NCBI RefSeq assembly: GCF_900119165.1
Contig: NZ_FPJG01000006.1
Span: forward strand, 6,920,001-6,984,000
DNA length: 64,000 nt
Origin: Amycolatopsis australiensis
Lineage (GTDB): Bacteria; Actinomycetota; Actinomycetes; Mycobacteriales; Pseudonocardiaceae
Reading direction: 5' to 3'
In this document: piece after piece, positions 28,123-37,624 of the stretch
Numbering within the stretch: the stretch's first letter is position 1
Layout of the letters: every line of letters begins with the position of its first letter
Position numbers and translations under genes: made by a program
The notes under the pieces: generated by a model
Seen by the model: only the letters and a program-made list of their open reading frames with translations
The model's database searches: none
What the model was told of the DNA's origin: nothing

Positions 28123-29717
28123 TGGACGTCGTCTTCCGCGGCGCGCTGGTGGCCGACGGCACCGGCGGCCCGCTCGCCCGGCACGACGTCGGGATCACCG
28201 GCGAGCGCATCGCGGCCGTCGCCGAGCCCGGCTCGCTCACCGGCGGGCGGACGATCGACGCCGGCGGCCTGGTGCTCGCGCCCGGGTTCATCGACATGCA
28301 CTCGCACTCCGACCTGCAGCTGCTGGCCAACCCGGACCACCCGGCCAAGATCACCCAGGGCGTCACGACCGAGGTGCTCGGCCAGGACGGGCTGTCCTAC
28401 GCCCCGGTCGACGACACGGTCCTGGCGGCCCTGCGGCAGCAGCTCGCGGGCTGGAACGACGATCCGCCCGGGTTCGACTGGAACTGGCGCTCGGTCGGCG
28501 AGTACCTGGACCGCCTCGACCGGGGCATCGCCGTCAACGCCGCCTACCTCGTGCCGCAGGGCACGGTCCGGATGCTCGCCGTCGGCTGGGACGACCGCCC
28601 GGCCACCGAAGCCGAGCTGGACCGGATGAAGGAGCTGGTCGCGACGGGCCTGCGCGAGGGCGCGATGGGCATGTCGTCCGGCCTCACCTACACGCCGGGG
28701 ATGTACGCCGGGACCGACGAGCTGGTCGAGCTGTGCCGGGTGGTCGGCGAGCTGGGCGGCTTCTACAGCCCGCACCACCGCAGCTACGGCAAGGGCGCAC
28801 TGGACGCGTTCGCCGAGATGATCGACGTCTCGCGCCGGTCCGGCTGCCCGCTGCATCTCGCGCACGCGACGATGAACTTCTCGGTCAACAAGGGCAAGGC
28901 ACCGGAGCTGCTGAAGCTGCTGGACGACGCCCTCGACGACGGCTGTGACATCACGCTCGACACCTACCCGTACCTGCCCGGCGCGACCTACCTCTCGGCC
29001 CTGCTGCCGAGCTGGGCCACCGAAGGCGGGCTCGACGCCACCCTGACCCGGCTGTCCGATGCGGACACACGGGAGCGGATCCGCGCGGCCATCGAAGAGT
29101 CCGGTTCGGACGGTGCGCACGGCGTCCCGATCGACTGGGACGCCATCGAAATCAACGGCGTCCGCCACGACCGCAACGCCCACCTCGTCGGGCGCAGCGT
29201 CGCCGCGTCGGCCGCGAACGCCGCGGTGGCCCCCGCGCAGCTGTACTTCGACACGTTGCTGGACGAGAAACTCGGCACGTCGTGCCTGATGCACGTCGGG
29301 CACGAGGAGAACGTCCGGGCGATCATGCGGCACCGGACGCACACCGGCGGCAGCGACGGCCTGCTCGTCGGCGCGCGGCCGCACCCGCGCGCGTGGGGCA
29401 CGTTCCCCCGCTACCTGGCCCGGTACGTCCGCGAACTGGGCGTGCTGGACCTCGCCGAGTGCGTCGCCCACCTGACCGGGCGGGCCGCGCGGCGGCTGCG
29501 GCTGGCCGACCGCGGGCTCGTCCGGCCCGGGTACGCCGCCGACCTGGTGCTGTTCGACCCGGACACGGTCGCCGACACCGCCACCTTCGACGACCCGCGC
29601 CGACCGGCTGCGGGCCTGGCCCACGTCTTCGTCAACGGCGTCGCCGCGCTCGACGACGGCCGTCCCACCGGCGCCCTCGCCGGCCACTCCCTGCGCAACC
29701 CCCGGAGAGCCCGATGA
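28122..29717 (+). CDS. N-acyl-D-amino-acid deacylase (D-aminoacylase)
   Basis: A 531-residue amidohydrolase that should free D-amino acids from N-acyl forms. The metal-binding HSHSD is at about residues 68-72 in APGFIDMHSHSDLQLLAN; later PHHRSYGKG, LHLAHATMNF and HVGHEENVRAIMRH supply further ligands, and GSDGLLVG carries the conserved Asp. Odd point: where classical D-aminoacylases have a cysteine ligand in GNCG, this one reads VLGQDG. It is coupled to both neighbours (TGATG and ATGA). Confidence 0.87.
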   Translation: MDVVFRGALVADGTGGPLARHDVGITGERIAAVAEPGSLTGGRTIDAGGLVLAPGFIDMHSHSDLQLLANPDHPAKITQGVTTEVLGQDGLSYAPVDDTVLAALRQQLAGWNDDPPGFDWNWRSVGEYLDRLDRGIAVNAAYLVPQGTVRMLAVGWDDRPATEAELDRMKELVATGLREGAMGMSSGLTYTPGMYAGTDELVELCRVVGELGGFYSPHHRSYGKGALDAFAEMIDVSRRSGCPLHLAHATMNFSVNKGKAPELLKLLDDALDDGCDITLDTYPYLPGATYLSALLPSWATEGGLDATLTRLSDADTRERIRAAIEESGSDGAHGVPIDWDAIEINGVRHDRNAHLVGRSVAASAANAAVAPAQLYFDTLLDEKLGTSCLMHVGHEENVRAIMRHRTHTGGSDGLLVGARPHPRAWGTFPRYLARYVRELGVLDLAECVAHLTGRAARRLRLADRGLVRPGYAADLVLFDPDTVADTATFDDPRRPAAGLAHVFVNGVAALDDGRPTGALAGHSLRNPRRAR

Positions 29718-31102
29718 TCCACTGGCTGCAACACACCACGGGCGGGCTGCTCACGCTCGCCGCCGTCTCGATCGCCGTCCTGCTGGTGCTGATCGTCAAG
29801 CTCAAGGTCGAGCCGTTCATCGCCCTGATCGTCGTCGGCCTGCTCACCGCGCTGGCCGCGGGCCTGCCGGTCGGCACGATCGTCGGCACCGCGCAGAAGT
29901 CGTCGGACTCCTTGCTGGAGAAGGGATTCGGCGGCATCCTCGGGCACATCACGGCGATCATCGGGCTCGGCACGCTGCTCGGGTCGATCCTGGAACGCTC
30001 GGGCGGGGCGAAGGTGCTGACCGGCGCGCTGCTGCGCGCGTTCGGCGAGAAACGGGCGCCGCTGGCCATGGGTGCCGCCGGGTTCATCTTCGGCATCCCG
30101 GTGTTCTTCGACATCGGCATCTTCGTGCTGGCGCCGCTGGTCTACGTCGCGGCGAAGCAGGGTAAGCGCTCGCTGGTGCTCTACGCGATGCCGCTGATCG
30201 CGGGCCTGTCGATCACGCACGCCTTCCTGCCGCCGCACCCGGGTCCGGTGGCCGCGGCCGGGCTGCTGCACGTCGAGCTCGGCTGGATCATCCTGATGGG
30301 CCTGGCCTGCGGCATCCCCGCGTTCCTCGTCGGCGGCGTGCTGTACGCGACCTGGATCGGCAAGCGGATCGACGTCGGCGTCCCCGCGGAGATGATCGTC
30401 GCCGAGGACGACGGCGAGCGCGAGGAGAACCCGCCGTCGCTGGGCCTGGTCGCCGCGATCATCGCGGTGCCGCTGGTGCTGATCCTGGCCGGCACGTTCG
30501 GCAGCATCTGGCTGTCGAAGGGCTCCGCGCTCGCCGGTGCCGCCGCGTTCATCGGCACCCCGGCCGTCGCGCTGACCGTCGCGGTGCTGCTCGCCTCCTG
30601 GCTGCTGGGGCTGCGGCGCGGGTTCACCGGCAAGGACCTCAACGAACTCGCCGCGAAGTCGCTGCGGCCGGTGGCGATGATCCTGCTGGTCGTCGGCGCG
30701 GGCGCCTTCTTCGGCGCGGTGCTCTCGGCCACCGGGATCGGCAAGGCCGTGGCCGACTCGCTGCACGACGCCGGGCTGCCGGTGCTGCTCGCCGCGTACG
30801 TCATCAGCTGCGGGATGCGGATCGCGCAGGGCTCGGCGACCGTGGCCATCGTGACGACGAGCGGGATCGTCGCGCCGACCGTCGCCCAGCTCGGCTATTC
30901 GCAGGCGCAGCTGGCGCTGCTGGTGATGGCGATCTCGGCCGGGTCGATCATCGCCTCCCACGTCAACGACGGCGGGTTCTGGATCGTTTCGCGCTACTTC
31001 AACCTCACCGTGCCGCAGACCCTCCGGTCGTGGACGGTGCTGGAAACCGTGCTTTCCCTGTCCGGTTTCGGGGTTTCGGCATTGCTCATGGCCGTGGTCT
31101 AG
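29714..31102 (+). CDS. GntP family permease
   Basis: A 462-residue inner-membrane symporter of the gluconate:H+ family with about 12-14 hydrophobic segments. Family marks include GFGGILGHITAIIGLGTLLG, the FFDIGIFVLAPL block, and HAFLPPHPGPVAAA. GntP-type carriers also move D-serine (DsdX), and the setting after two D-amino-acid enzymes favours a D-amino acid or N-acyl-amino acid over gluconate. The ATG overlaps the deacylase stop. Its TAG stop lies inside a DasR-type site. Confidence 0.9.
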   Translation: MIHWLQHTTGGLLTLAAVSIAVLLVLIVKLKVEPFIALIVVGLLTALAAGLPVGTIVGTAQKSSDSLLEKGFGGILGHITAIIGLGTLLGSILERSGGAKVLTGALLRAFGEKRAPLAMGAAGFIFGIPVFFDIGIFVLAPLVYVAAKQGKRSLVLYAMPLIAGLSITHAFLPPHPGPVAAAGLLHVELGWIILMGLACGIPAFLVGGVLYATWIGKRIDVGVPAEMIVAEDDGEREENPPSLGLVAAIIAVPLVLILAGTFGSIWLSKGSALAGAAAFIGTPAVALTVAVLLASWLLGLRRGFTGKDLNELAAKSLRPVAMILLVVGAGAFFGAVLSATGIGKAVADSLHDAGLPVLLAAYVISCGMRIAQGSATVAIVTTSGIVAPTVAQLGYSQAQLALLVMAISAGSIIASHVNDGGFWIVSRYFNLTVPQTLRSWTVLETVLSLSGFGVSALLMAVV

Positions 31103-31108
31103 ACCATA
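31093..31108. promoter_or_regulatory. DasR-responsive element (dre)
   Basis: The palindrome TGGTCTAGACCA (31095-31106) equals the 12-base core of the dre consensus bound by the GntR-type global regulator DasR. It overlaps the stop of the GntP gene and lies 38 bases upstream of the lactonase-fold gene, so it should control the lactonase and das-like genes. No dasR gene is in the window. Confidence 0.75.
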
Positions 31109-31143
31109 CTGGGGCAGTCCGCCGCCGAAACCGTTGGGAGACA

Positions 31144-32271
31144 ATGACGATGACCGGACTTTCCCGTCGCACGTTCCTCGGCGCCGCTGCGGGCGCGGGC
31201 GCCGCGACCGTTCTCGGCACGCCGTCCGCGTCCGCGGCCACCACCTCCGCGGGCTGCATCGCCGGAGCCACCGTGTACATCGGCAGCTACACCACCGGCG
31301 CGACCGGGCACGGCCTGGACGTCACGACCCGGACCGGCCCCGCGCTGAACCCGGTCCGCACGGTGCCCGGGATCACCGACACGTCGTGGTTCGGCCGCAG
31401 CGCCGACGGCAAGACCCTGTACGTCACCAACGAAGGCGACCCGGCCGGGTACGTCTCGGCGCTCAACATCGCCGACGTCACGAAACCCAAGCTGCTGAAC
31501 AAAGTCTCGTCGAAAGGCGCCGCGCCGACGCACCTGAGCGTGCATTCGAGCGGGAAGTACGTGCTGGCCGCGAACTACGGCTCGGGCAGCGTCGTCGTGT
31601 TGCCCATTCTGCCCGGCGGCAAGCTCGGCGCGGCCACGGACCTCGTGACGCACCACGCCGACTCCGGGCAGGCCCACGCCCACCAGGTCGTCGGCGACCC
31701 GACCGGGCGCTGGGTGCTCGCGGTCGACCTCGGCGCGGACTCGGTGTACGTCTACGGCTTCGCGGCCGGCAAGCTTTCGCTGCACCAGCAGCTGAAGCTG
31801 CCCGCCGGCGCCGGGCCACGGCACCTCGCGTTCGACCGCACCGGGACGTTCGCCTACATCCTGCAAGAGCTGCGCCCGGAGGTGACGGTCGCGAGCTGGG
31901 ACGCGGCCGCCGGCCGGCTGAAGGCGCTTTCCGTCGTCCCGGCCGTGCCGCCGGGAAGCACGGGCGACCTGTACCCCGGCGAGATCATCCTGGCAAAGGA
32001 CGGAAAACTCGCCTACGCCACCGTCCGCGGGCCGAACACGCTGGCGACGTTCGCCGTCTCCGGGGACTCGCTGCAGCTCGTGTCCACTGTGTCCAGTGGC
32101 GGCAACTGGCCGCGGCACGTGGCCCTCGACCCGGCGGAGAACTGGTTCTACGTGTCGAACCAGCGTTCCGGCACCGTCACCTGGCTGCCCCGCGACCCGG
32201 CCACCGGCCTGCCCGGCGCGGCCGCGGGTTCGCTCGCCGTCGGCAGCGTCAACTCGGTCTATTTCGCCTGA
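31144..32271 (+). CDS. Tat-exported lactonase-fold beta-propeller protein
   Basis: A 375-residue seven-bladed propeller of the 6-phosphogluconolactonase (YbhE/Pgl) type. It starts with a Tat signal (LSRRTFLGAAAGAGAATVLG) and a cut after ASA near residue 33, so it acts outside the membrane, unlike true Pgl. Family blocks: YIGSYTTG, GAAPTHLSVHSSGKYVLAAN, GSGSVVVLPI, DSGQAHAHQVVGDPTGRW and AGPRHLAFDRTGTFAYI. A second ATG two codons on is possible. Only 19 bases separate it from the binding-protein gene, so it is in the same operon; what it does there is unknown. Confidence 0.85.
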   Translation: MTMTGLSRRTFLGAAAGAGAATVLGTPSASAATTSAGCIAGATVYIGSYTTGATGHGLDVTTRTGPALNPVRTVPGITDTSWFGRSADGKTLYVTNEGDPAGYVSALNIADVTKPKLLNKVSSKGAAPTHLSVHSSGKYVLAANYGSGSVVVLPILPGGKLGAATDLVTHHADSGQAHAHQVVGDPTGRWVLAVDLGADSVYVYGFAAGKLSLHQQLKLPAGAGPRHLAFDRTGTFAYILQELRPEVTVASWDAAAGRLKALSVVPAVPPGSTGDLYPGEIILAKDGKLAYATVRGPNTLATFAVSGDSLQLVSTVSSGGNWPRHVALDPAENWFYVSNQRSGTVTWLPRDPATGLPGAAAGSLAVGSVNSVYFA

Positions 32272-32290
32272 GCCCCACTGGAGGTTTCCT

Positions 32291-33574
32291 GTGAGACTGC
32301 GCCGCACGCTGCCCGTCGTAGCCGGGCTGGCCCTGCTCGCCGGCTGCGCCCCCACCCAGTCCGCGCCCGCGGGCGCCGGCGGGGACGACAAGACCGGCAC
32401 CGTCCGCGTCTGGCTGTTCGACGAAGCCAACCGCGCCCCGAAGGAGGCCGCGGTCAAGGACGCCATCGCCGAGTTCAAGGCGGCCCACCAGGGCGTCGAG
32501 GTCGACGTCCAGTGGGTGCCGGTCGAAGGCCGCGCCGACAAGTTCTCCGGCGCCTTCAACGACCCGGCCAACGCCCCGGACGTCGCCGAGTTCGGCAACA
32601 CCGACGTCGCCGGCTACGCCGCCACCGGCGCGCTGGCCGACCTGACCGGCGACCTGGCGTCGTGGAGCGAGGGCAAGGACCTCATCCCGACCGTGCTCGA
32701 CACCGCGAAGTCCGGCGGCAAGACCTACGGCCTGCCCTGGTACACCGGCATCCGCGCGGTGTACTACCGCACGGACGTCTTCACCGAGCTGGGCCTCGAG
32801 CCGCCCGCGACACTCGCCGAGCTGACCGAGAGCGCCCGGAAGATCCGCGCCGCCAAGCCGGACCTCTACGGCATCGCCGTCGGCGGCAAGTACACCTACG
32901 CGATGCTGCCGTTCCTCTGGGCCAACGGCGGTGAGCTGGCGCAGGAAAGCGGCGGCAAGTGGAAGTCGGCGGTGACCGAAGACAAGGCCAAGGCCGGCGT
33001 GACGCAGTACGCGAACCTGCTCAAGGACGACATCTGCCCGCCCGCCCAGTGCGCGAACCTCACCGGCTCCCAGAGCGTCACGGCGTTCGCCGGCGGCAAG
33101 GCCGGGATGACCATCGGCGGCGACTTCAACCGCAAGGCCGTCGACCAGGGCGCGGTGAAGGGCAAGTACGCCGTGGTCCCGATCCCGGGCACGACCGCGG
33201 GCAGCATCGCCCCCGCGTTCGCCGGCGGCAACCTGCTCGGCGTGTTCGCCGCGAGCAAGCACCGCAGCCTCGCGGTGCAGTTCGCCGAGCTGCTCGGCGG
33301 CGCGAAGTACCAGGAGAAGATGTACACCGCGATGGGCAACCTGCCGACGCTGGGCAACGTGCAGCGGAAACTCGCGGCGAACGACCCGTTCCTCAAGCCG
33401 TTCGTCGACACGCTGAAGGCGGGCACCAAGTTCGTCCCCGCGACGCCGGCGTGGTCGAAGATCGACAGCCAGAACGTGCTGCCGACGGCCGTGCAGCAGA
33501 TCGCGACCGGCGGGAAGGACCCGTCCGCGGCGCTGGCCGACGCGGCGGCCGCGATGGACAAGGCGTTCGGCTAG
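32291..33574 (+). CDS. Sugar ABC transporter binding lipoprotein (DasA-like)
   Basis: A 427-residue type I solute-binding protein. The signal peptide ends in the lipobox LLAGC (cysteine at about residue 18), so the mature protein is lipid-anchored. The N-domain reads TVRVWLFDEANRAPKEAAVK with NAPDVAEFGNTDVAGYAATG, as in Streptomyces DasA, which binds chitobiose. With two permeases, a GH20 enzyme and a dre site, a chitin- or chitosan-derived sugar is the likely ligand. The start is GTG at 32291 after GGAGG. Confidence 0.88.
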   Translation: MRLRRTLPVVAGLALLAGCAPTQSAPAGAGGDDKTGTVRVWLFDEANRAPKEAAVKDAIAEFKAAHQGVEVDVQWVPVEGRADKFSGAFNDPANAPDVAEFGNTDVAGYAATGALADLTGDLASWSEGKDLIPTVLDTAKSGGKTYGLPWYTGIRAVYYRTDVFTELGLEPPATLAELTESARKIRAAKPDLYGIAVGGKYTYAMLPFLWANGGELAQESGGKWKSAVTEDKAKAGVTQYANLLKDDICPPAQCANLTGSQSVTAFAGGKAGMTIGGDFNRKAVDQGAVKGKYAVVPIPGTTAGSIAPAFAGGNLLGVFAASKHRSLAVQFAELLGGAKYQEKMYTAMGNLPTLGNVQRKLAANDPFLKPFVDTLKAGTKFVPATPAWSKIDSQNVLPTAVQQIATGGKDPSAALADAAAAMDKAFG

Positions 33575-34524
33575 TGGTGACCGTCCGGGAAACCCGGCCC
33601 GTCGCGGTGCCCGCCCGGGCGCCGCGACGGCGGCGGGGAGACGGCCGGGCCGCCGCGCTCTACCTCGCCCCGGCCGGCATCCTCCTCGCGGCGATGCTGG
33701 CCTACCCGATCTACCAGCTGGTCCTGATCTCGTTCTACGACTACGGCCAGCCACAGGCCGCGGGCAACGCGCCCCTGGTGTTCCTCGGCTTCGCGAACTA
33801 CACCGACCTTTTGTCCCAGCTGCAGTTCTGGACCGTGCTGGGCAAGACGGTCGGGTTCGCCGCGGCCTGCGTCATCGGCTCGCTGATCGCCGGCACCGGG
33901 CTGGCCGTGCTGGCGAGCCGGGTGCGGGCCCTCCCCCGGGCGCTGCTGTTCCTGGCCGCGCTCGGCGCGTGGTCGACGCCGGCGATCGCGGGCTCCTACG
34001 TCTGGCTGTTCCTCTTCGACACGGACTTCGGCCTGGTCAACGAGGTGCTCTCGGGGCTCGGGCTGCCCTTCGAGCACCACTCGTGGACGTTCGGCACCCT
34101 CGGCGCCTTCGGGCTGGTCGCGGCCGAGGTGATCTGGTGCTCGTTCCCGTTCGTGCTGGTCACGATGTACGCCGGGATCAAAGGCGTGCCGGACGAGGTG
34201 CGCGAAGCCGCGTCGCTCGACGGCGCGTCGACGTGGCGGACGACGTGGTCGATCCTGCTGCCGATGGTGCGGCCGCTGCTGGTGATCGCGACCGTGCAGT
34301 CGATCATCTGGGACTTCAAGGTGTTCACCCAGATCTACGTGATGACCAACGGCGGCGGCGTCGCCGGGCGCAACCTCGTCCTCAACGTCTACGCCTACCA
34401 GCAGGCCTTCGCCGGGCAGGAGTACGGCCTGGGCTCGGCGATCGGAGTCGTGATGACGCTGTTGCTGTTGTCGGTCACCGGGCTCTATGTCCGGTCGCAG
34501 CGCCGGAGCGCGGCATGGCTGTGA
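33574..34524 (+). CDS. ABC sugar permease 1 (DasB-like)
   Basis: A 316-residue inner-membrane permease with six transmembrane segments, the first at LYLAPAGILLAAMLAYPIYQ. The EAA loop that docks the ATPase is VPDEVREAASLDGASTWRTT near residue 205. The GTG at 33574 overlaps the preceding TAG (TAGTG); a GTG three bases later is equally possible. It ends 10 bases inside the next permease gene. No ATPase gene is nearby, so a shared MsiK-like ATPase is expected. Confidence 0.92.
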   Translation: MVTVRETRPVAVPARAPRRRRGDGRAAALYLAPAGILLAAMLAYPIYQLVLISFYDYGQPQAAGNAPLVFLGFANYTDLLSQLQFWTVLGKTVGFAAACVIGSLIAGTGLAVLASRVRALPRALLFLAALGAWSTPAIAGSYVWLFLFDTDFGLVNEVLSGLGLPFEHHSWTFGTLGAFGLVAAEVIWCSFPFVLVTMYAGIKGVPDEVREAASLDGASTWRTTWSILLPMVRPLLVIATVQSIIWDFKVFTQIYVMTNGGGVAGRNLVLNVYAYQQAFAGQEYGLGSAIGVVMTLLLLSVTGLYVRSQRRSAAWL

Positions 34525-35363
34525 AGCGTCCGGGACGCCTCGTCGCCGAAGTCGTCACCGTGGTCATCGCCGGGATCGTCGCCTTCCCGCTGTACTGGAT
34601 GCTGCTGTCGGCGTTCAAGCCGGCGGGCGAGATCCAGTCGGCGAACCCGAAGCCGTGGACCTTCTCGCCGTCGCTCGACAGCTTCTCCCGCGTGCTCACG
34701 GTGTCGGGCTTCGGGCGGTTCTTCGTCAACAGCTTGATGGTGGCCCTGGTCGTCGTCGTGCTTTCGCTGCTGCTGTCGTTCCTCTCGGCGGTCGCGCTGA
34801 CGCGGTTTTCGTTCAAGGGCCGGACCGTGCTGCTGGTGATGATCCTGGTCGCCCAGATGGTGCCGGTGGAGGCGCTGACCATCCCGCTGTTCTTCCTGAT
34901 GCGCCAGATCGGCGGGGTCGTGCCGGCGTTCGGGCTGAACGAGCTGGGCTCGCTGGTGCTGGTGCACCTGGCGTTCAGCCTGCCGTTCGCGATCTGGATG
35001 CTGCGCGGGTTCGTCGCCGCGGTGCCCGCCGAGCTGGAAGAAGCGGCGAAGCTCGACGGCGCGTCCCGGATGCGGTTCACCTGGCAGATCCTGTTCCCGC
35101 TGGTGGCGCCCGGGCTGGTCGCGGTCAGCGTGCTGGCGTTCATCCACGCCTGGAACGACTTCCTCTTCGCCAAGACGTTCATCATCTCCAAGACCGAGAA
35201 CCAGACGCTGCCACAGGCGATCCTCGTGTTCTTCAAGCCGGAGGACACCGACTGGGGCGCGGTGATGGCGTCTTCGACGCTGATGACCATCCCGGTGCTG
35301 GTGTTCTTCGTCCTCGTGCAACGACGGCTGGTGTCCGGCATGGCCGGCGCCGTGAAGGGCTGA
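34515..35363 (+). CDS. ABC sugar permease 2 (DasC-like)
   Basis: A 282-residue permease, partner of the previous one. Six hydrophobic segments begin at VVTVVIAGIVAFPLYWMLLS; the EAA loop is VPAELEEAAKLDGASRMRFT. It starts with ATG at 34515 inside the end of permease 1 and is followed by the GH20 gene after one base. Confidence 0.92.
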   Translation: MAVKRPGRLVAEVVTVVIAGIVAFPLYWMLLSAFKPAGEIQSANPKPWTFSPSLDSFSRVLTVSGFGRFFVNSLMVALVVVVLSLLLSFLSAVALTRFSFKGRTVLLVMILVAQMVPVEALTIPLFFLMRQIGGVVPAFGLNELGSLVLVHLAFSLPFAIWMLRGFVAAVPAELEEAAKLDGASRMRFTWQILFPLVAPGLVAVSVLAFIHAWNDFLFAKTFIISKTENQTLPQAILVFFKPEDTDWGAVMASSTLMTIPVLVFFVLVQRRLVSGMAGAVKG

Positions 35364-35364
35364 C

Positions 35365-36732
35365 ATGTTCGACACGCTGCTCCCCCGGCCGGTTTCGGTG
35401 ACGCCGCTGCCCGGGTCGTGCCCGTGGCCGTCCCCGGTGGACGTCCGCCCGGCGGACCTGCCGGCGGAGGGCTACCGGCTGGAGATCGACCCCGGCGGGA
35501 TCCGGCTCTTCGCCGCCGACGCGGCCGGGGAGTCCCACGGCCGCCAGACCCTGCGCCAGCTCGTGGGCCCGGACGCGTTCCGCGCCGCGTCCATCCACAG
35601 TGGGCTTTCGGTGCCGTGTGGCGTGGTCGAGGACCACCCCCGCTTCGCCTGGCGCGGGTGCCTGCTGGACGTCGCCCGGCACTTCCGGACCAAGGCCGAG
35701 GTGCTGCGGTTCGTCGACCTGCTGGCCGCGCACAAGCTGAACGTGCTGAACCTGCACCTCACCGACGACCAGGGGTGGCGGTTCGACGTCCCGCGGTTCC
35801 CGCGGCTGACGTCGGTGGGCGGCTGGCGGCCGTCGTCGATGACCGGCAGCGGCGGCGCCCAGGACGGCCGCCCGCACGGCGGCTTCTACACCGGCGACGA
35901 CCTGCGGGAGATCGTCGCCTACGCGGCCGCGCGGGCGATCACCGTCGTGCCGGAGATCGACATCCCCGGGCACGCGCGCGCGGCACTGGCGGCCTATCCC
36001 GCGCTCGGGACTTCGTCGTCGTACGAAGTCTGGACCTCCTGGGGCATCAGCACTTCCCTGCTCTCGCCCACGAAATCCACTTTGGACTTCTTCCGCGCGG
36101 TGTTCGACCACCTGCTGGAAATCTTCCCGTCCCCGGTGATCGCCCTCGGCGGCGACGAGACCCCGGGCGCGACCGGCGAGCACCGCGAGTTCGTCCGGCT
36201 GCTGGCCGAGCACCTGCTGGCCCGCGGCCGGACGCCGATGGGCTGGGACGAGGTCCTCGACGTCCCGGACCTGCCCCCGATGGTCATCGGCTCGTGGCAG
36301 AACGAGGCGGCCGGCCTGCGCGCGGCCGAAGCCGGGCACGACGTCGTCATGTGCCCGGAACAGCACGTCTACCTCGACCACCGGCAGTCCGCGCACCCGG
36401 ACGAGCCGATCCCGGTCGGCTGGGTCCACACCCTGGAGGACGTGTACGCCTACGAGCCGGCGCTGACCGAGCCGCGGCTGCGCGGCGTGCAGGCCCAGGT
36501 GTGGAGCGAGCACCTGGACAGCGTCCGGCGCGTCGACTACATGGCTTTCCCGCGGCTGTCGGCGTTCGCGGAGGCCGCGTGGAGCAGCGGACCCCGCGAC
36601 TACGCCGAGTTCCTGCCCCGGCTGCGGGACCACCACCTGCCGCGGCTGGACGCGCTCGGCGTCGAGTACCGCCCGCTGGACGGCCCGCTGCCCTGGCAGA
36701 CCCGGCCGGGCGTGCCGGGCCGGCCGCGCTAG
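35365..36732 (+). CDS. GH20 beta-N-acetylhexosaminidase
   Basis: A 455-residue enzyme that removes terminal GlcNAc or GalNAc. The N-terminal GH20b domain is short; the catalytic barrel holds the D264-E265 pair in IALGGDETPG, where the Asp stabilises the substrate acetamido group and Glu is the acid. LLDVARHFRTKAEVLRFVD, LHLTDDQGWR and GWDEVLD are further GH20 marks. There is no signal peptide, so it works on imported oligosaccharides, like Streptomyces DasD. Its TAG lies within the target duplication of the IS element. Confidence 0.93.
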   Translation: MFDTLLPRPVSVTPLPGSCPWPSPVDVRPADLPAEGYRLEIDPGGIRLFAADAAGESHGRQTLRQLVGPDAFRAASIHSGLSVPCGVVEDHPRFAWRGCLLDVARHFRTKAEVLRFVDLLAAHKLNVLNLHLTDDQGWRFDVPRFPRLTSVGGWRPSSMTGSGGAQDGRPHGGFYTGDDLREIVAYAAARAITVVPEIDIPGHARAALAAYPALGTSSSYEVWTSWGISTSLLSPTKSTLDFFRAVFDHLLEIFPSPVIALGGDETPGATGEHREFVRLLAEHLLARGRTPMGWDEVLDVPDLPPMVIGSWQNEAAGLRAAEAGHDVVMCPEQHVYLDHRQSAHPDEPIPVGWVHTLEDVYAYEPALTEPRLRGVQAQVWSEHLDSVRRVDYMAFPRLSAFAEAAWSSGPRDYAEFLPRLRDHHLPRLDALGVEYRPLDGPLPWQTRPGVPGRPR

Positions 36733-36733
36733 G

Positions 36734-37624
36734 TGTAGAGACCATGGACGTTGTTGACGGTTGAGCGGCGCGTCGGGTTGATCATGACGAAGACCTCCGT
36801 GTGCGGTGCTGGTGTCTGAGGCCATCACCGAACACAACGGAAGTCTTCGTGCCCCACCGCATTGCCCGGTTGACCCTGCCCGGCCGCAGGTTACTGATCG
36901 ACCGTGTCACCGCTGGGCGCCCGGTCGCCCATGTGACCGCCGAGCTGGGTATCTCCCGCGCCACCGGCCACAAGTGGGTCCGCCGCTACCGCGAGCACGG
37001 CGAGGCCGGCCTGCGTGACCGCTCCAGCAAGCCCCAGCACTCACCCACCCGCATCCCCGCGGCAACCGAGCAGCAGATCATCGACCTGCGCCGGACCCGC
37101 AGGCTGGGCCCGGCCCGCATCGCCGGGATCCTCGACCTGCACGCCTCGACGGTCCACCGCGTCCGCCGACGCGCCCGCTACGGAACCCGCGTCGGCTACG
37201 AGTACGTCCACTGCGCCATCGACGACCACACCCGCCTCGCCTACGCCGACATCCACCCCGCCGAAACCGCCGCCACCTGCGCCGGCTTCCTCCGCCGCGC
37301 CGCCACCGCCCTGGCCGAACTGGGCAACGACCGAATCGAACGGGTCATGACCGACAACGCCCTGACCTGCCGTCGCTCCCACGCCTGGCGCGACGCCCTC
37401 ACCGCGCCCTCACCGCCTCGGCGCCGAACCGCGCTGCACCCGCCGCTACCGGCCCCAAACCGCCCTCACCGAAGAATGGGCCTACGCCCAACCCTTCACC
37501 AGCTCACACCACCGCGCCAAAGCACTGCCACAGTTCCTGAACCGCCACAACCACCACCGCGCCCACACCCCACTCGACGGAAAACCACCCATCACCCGCG
37601 TCGACAACCTCACAGGGCACTCCA
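36734..37624 (+). mobile_element. Degraded IS481-family element with intact ends and 6-bp target duplication
   Basis: Bounded by imperfect terminal inverted repeats that match at about 18 of 27 positions: TGTAGAGACC at the left and, read from the right end inwards, TGGAGTGCCC, both followed by GTTGTnGACG. GCTAGG directly flanks it on both sides (36728-36733 and 37625-37630). IS481 itself prefers NCTAGN targets and makes 6-bp duplications. The length of 891 bases is short for a complete member because the transposase gene has lost parts. Confidence 0.85.

Noticed and set aside
36733..36745. A dre-like GTGTAGAGACC stretch after the GH20 gene
   Set aside because: It is the terminal inverted repeat of the IS481 relic and does not have the TGGTCTAGACCA core.
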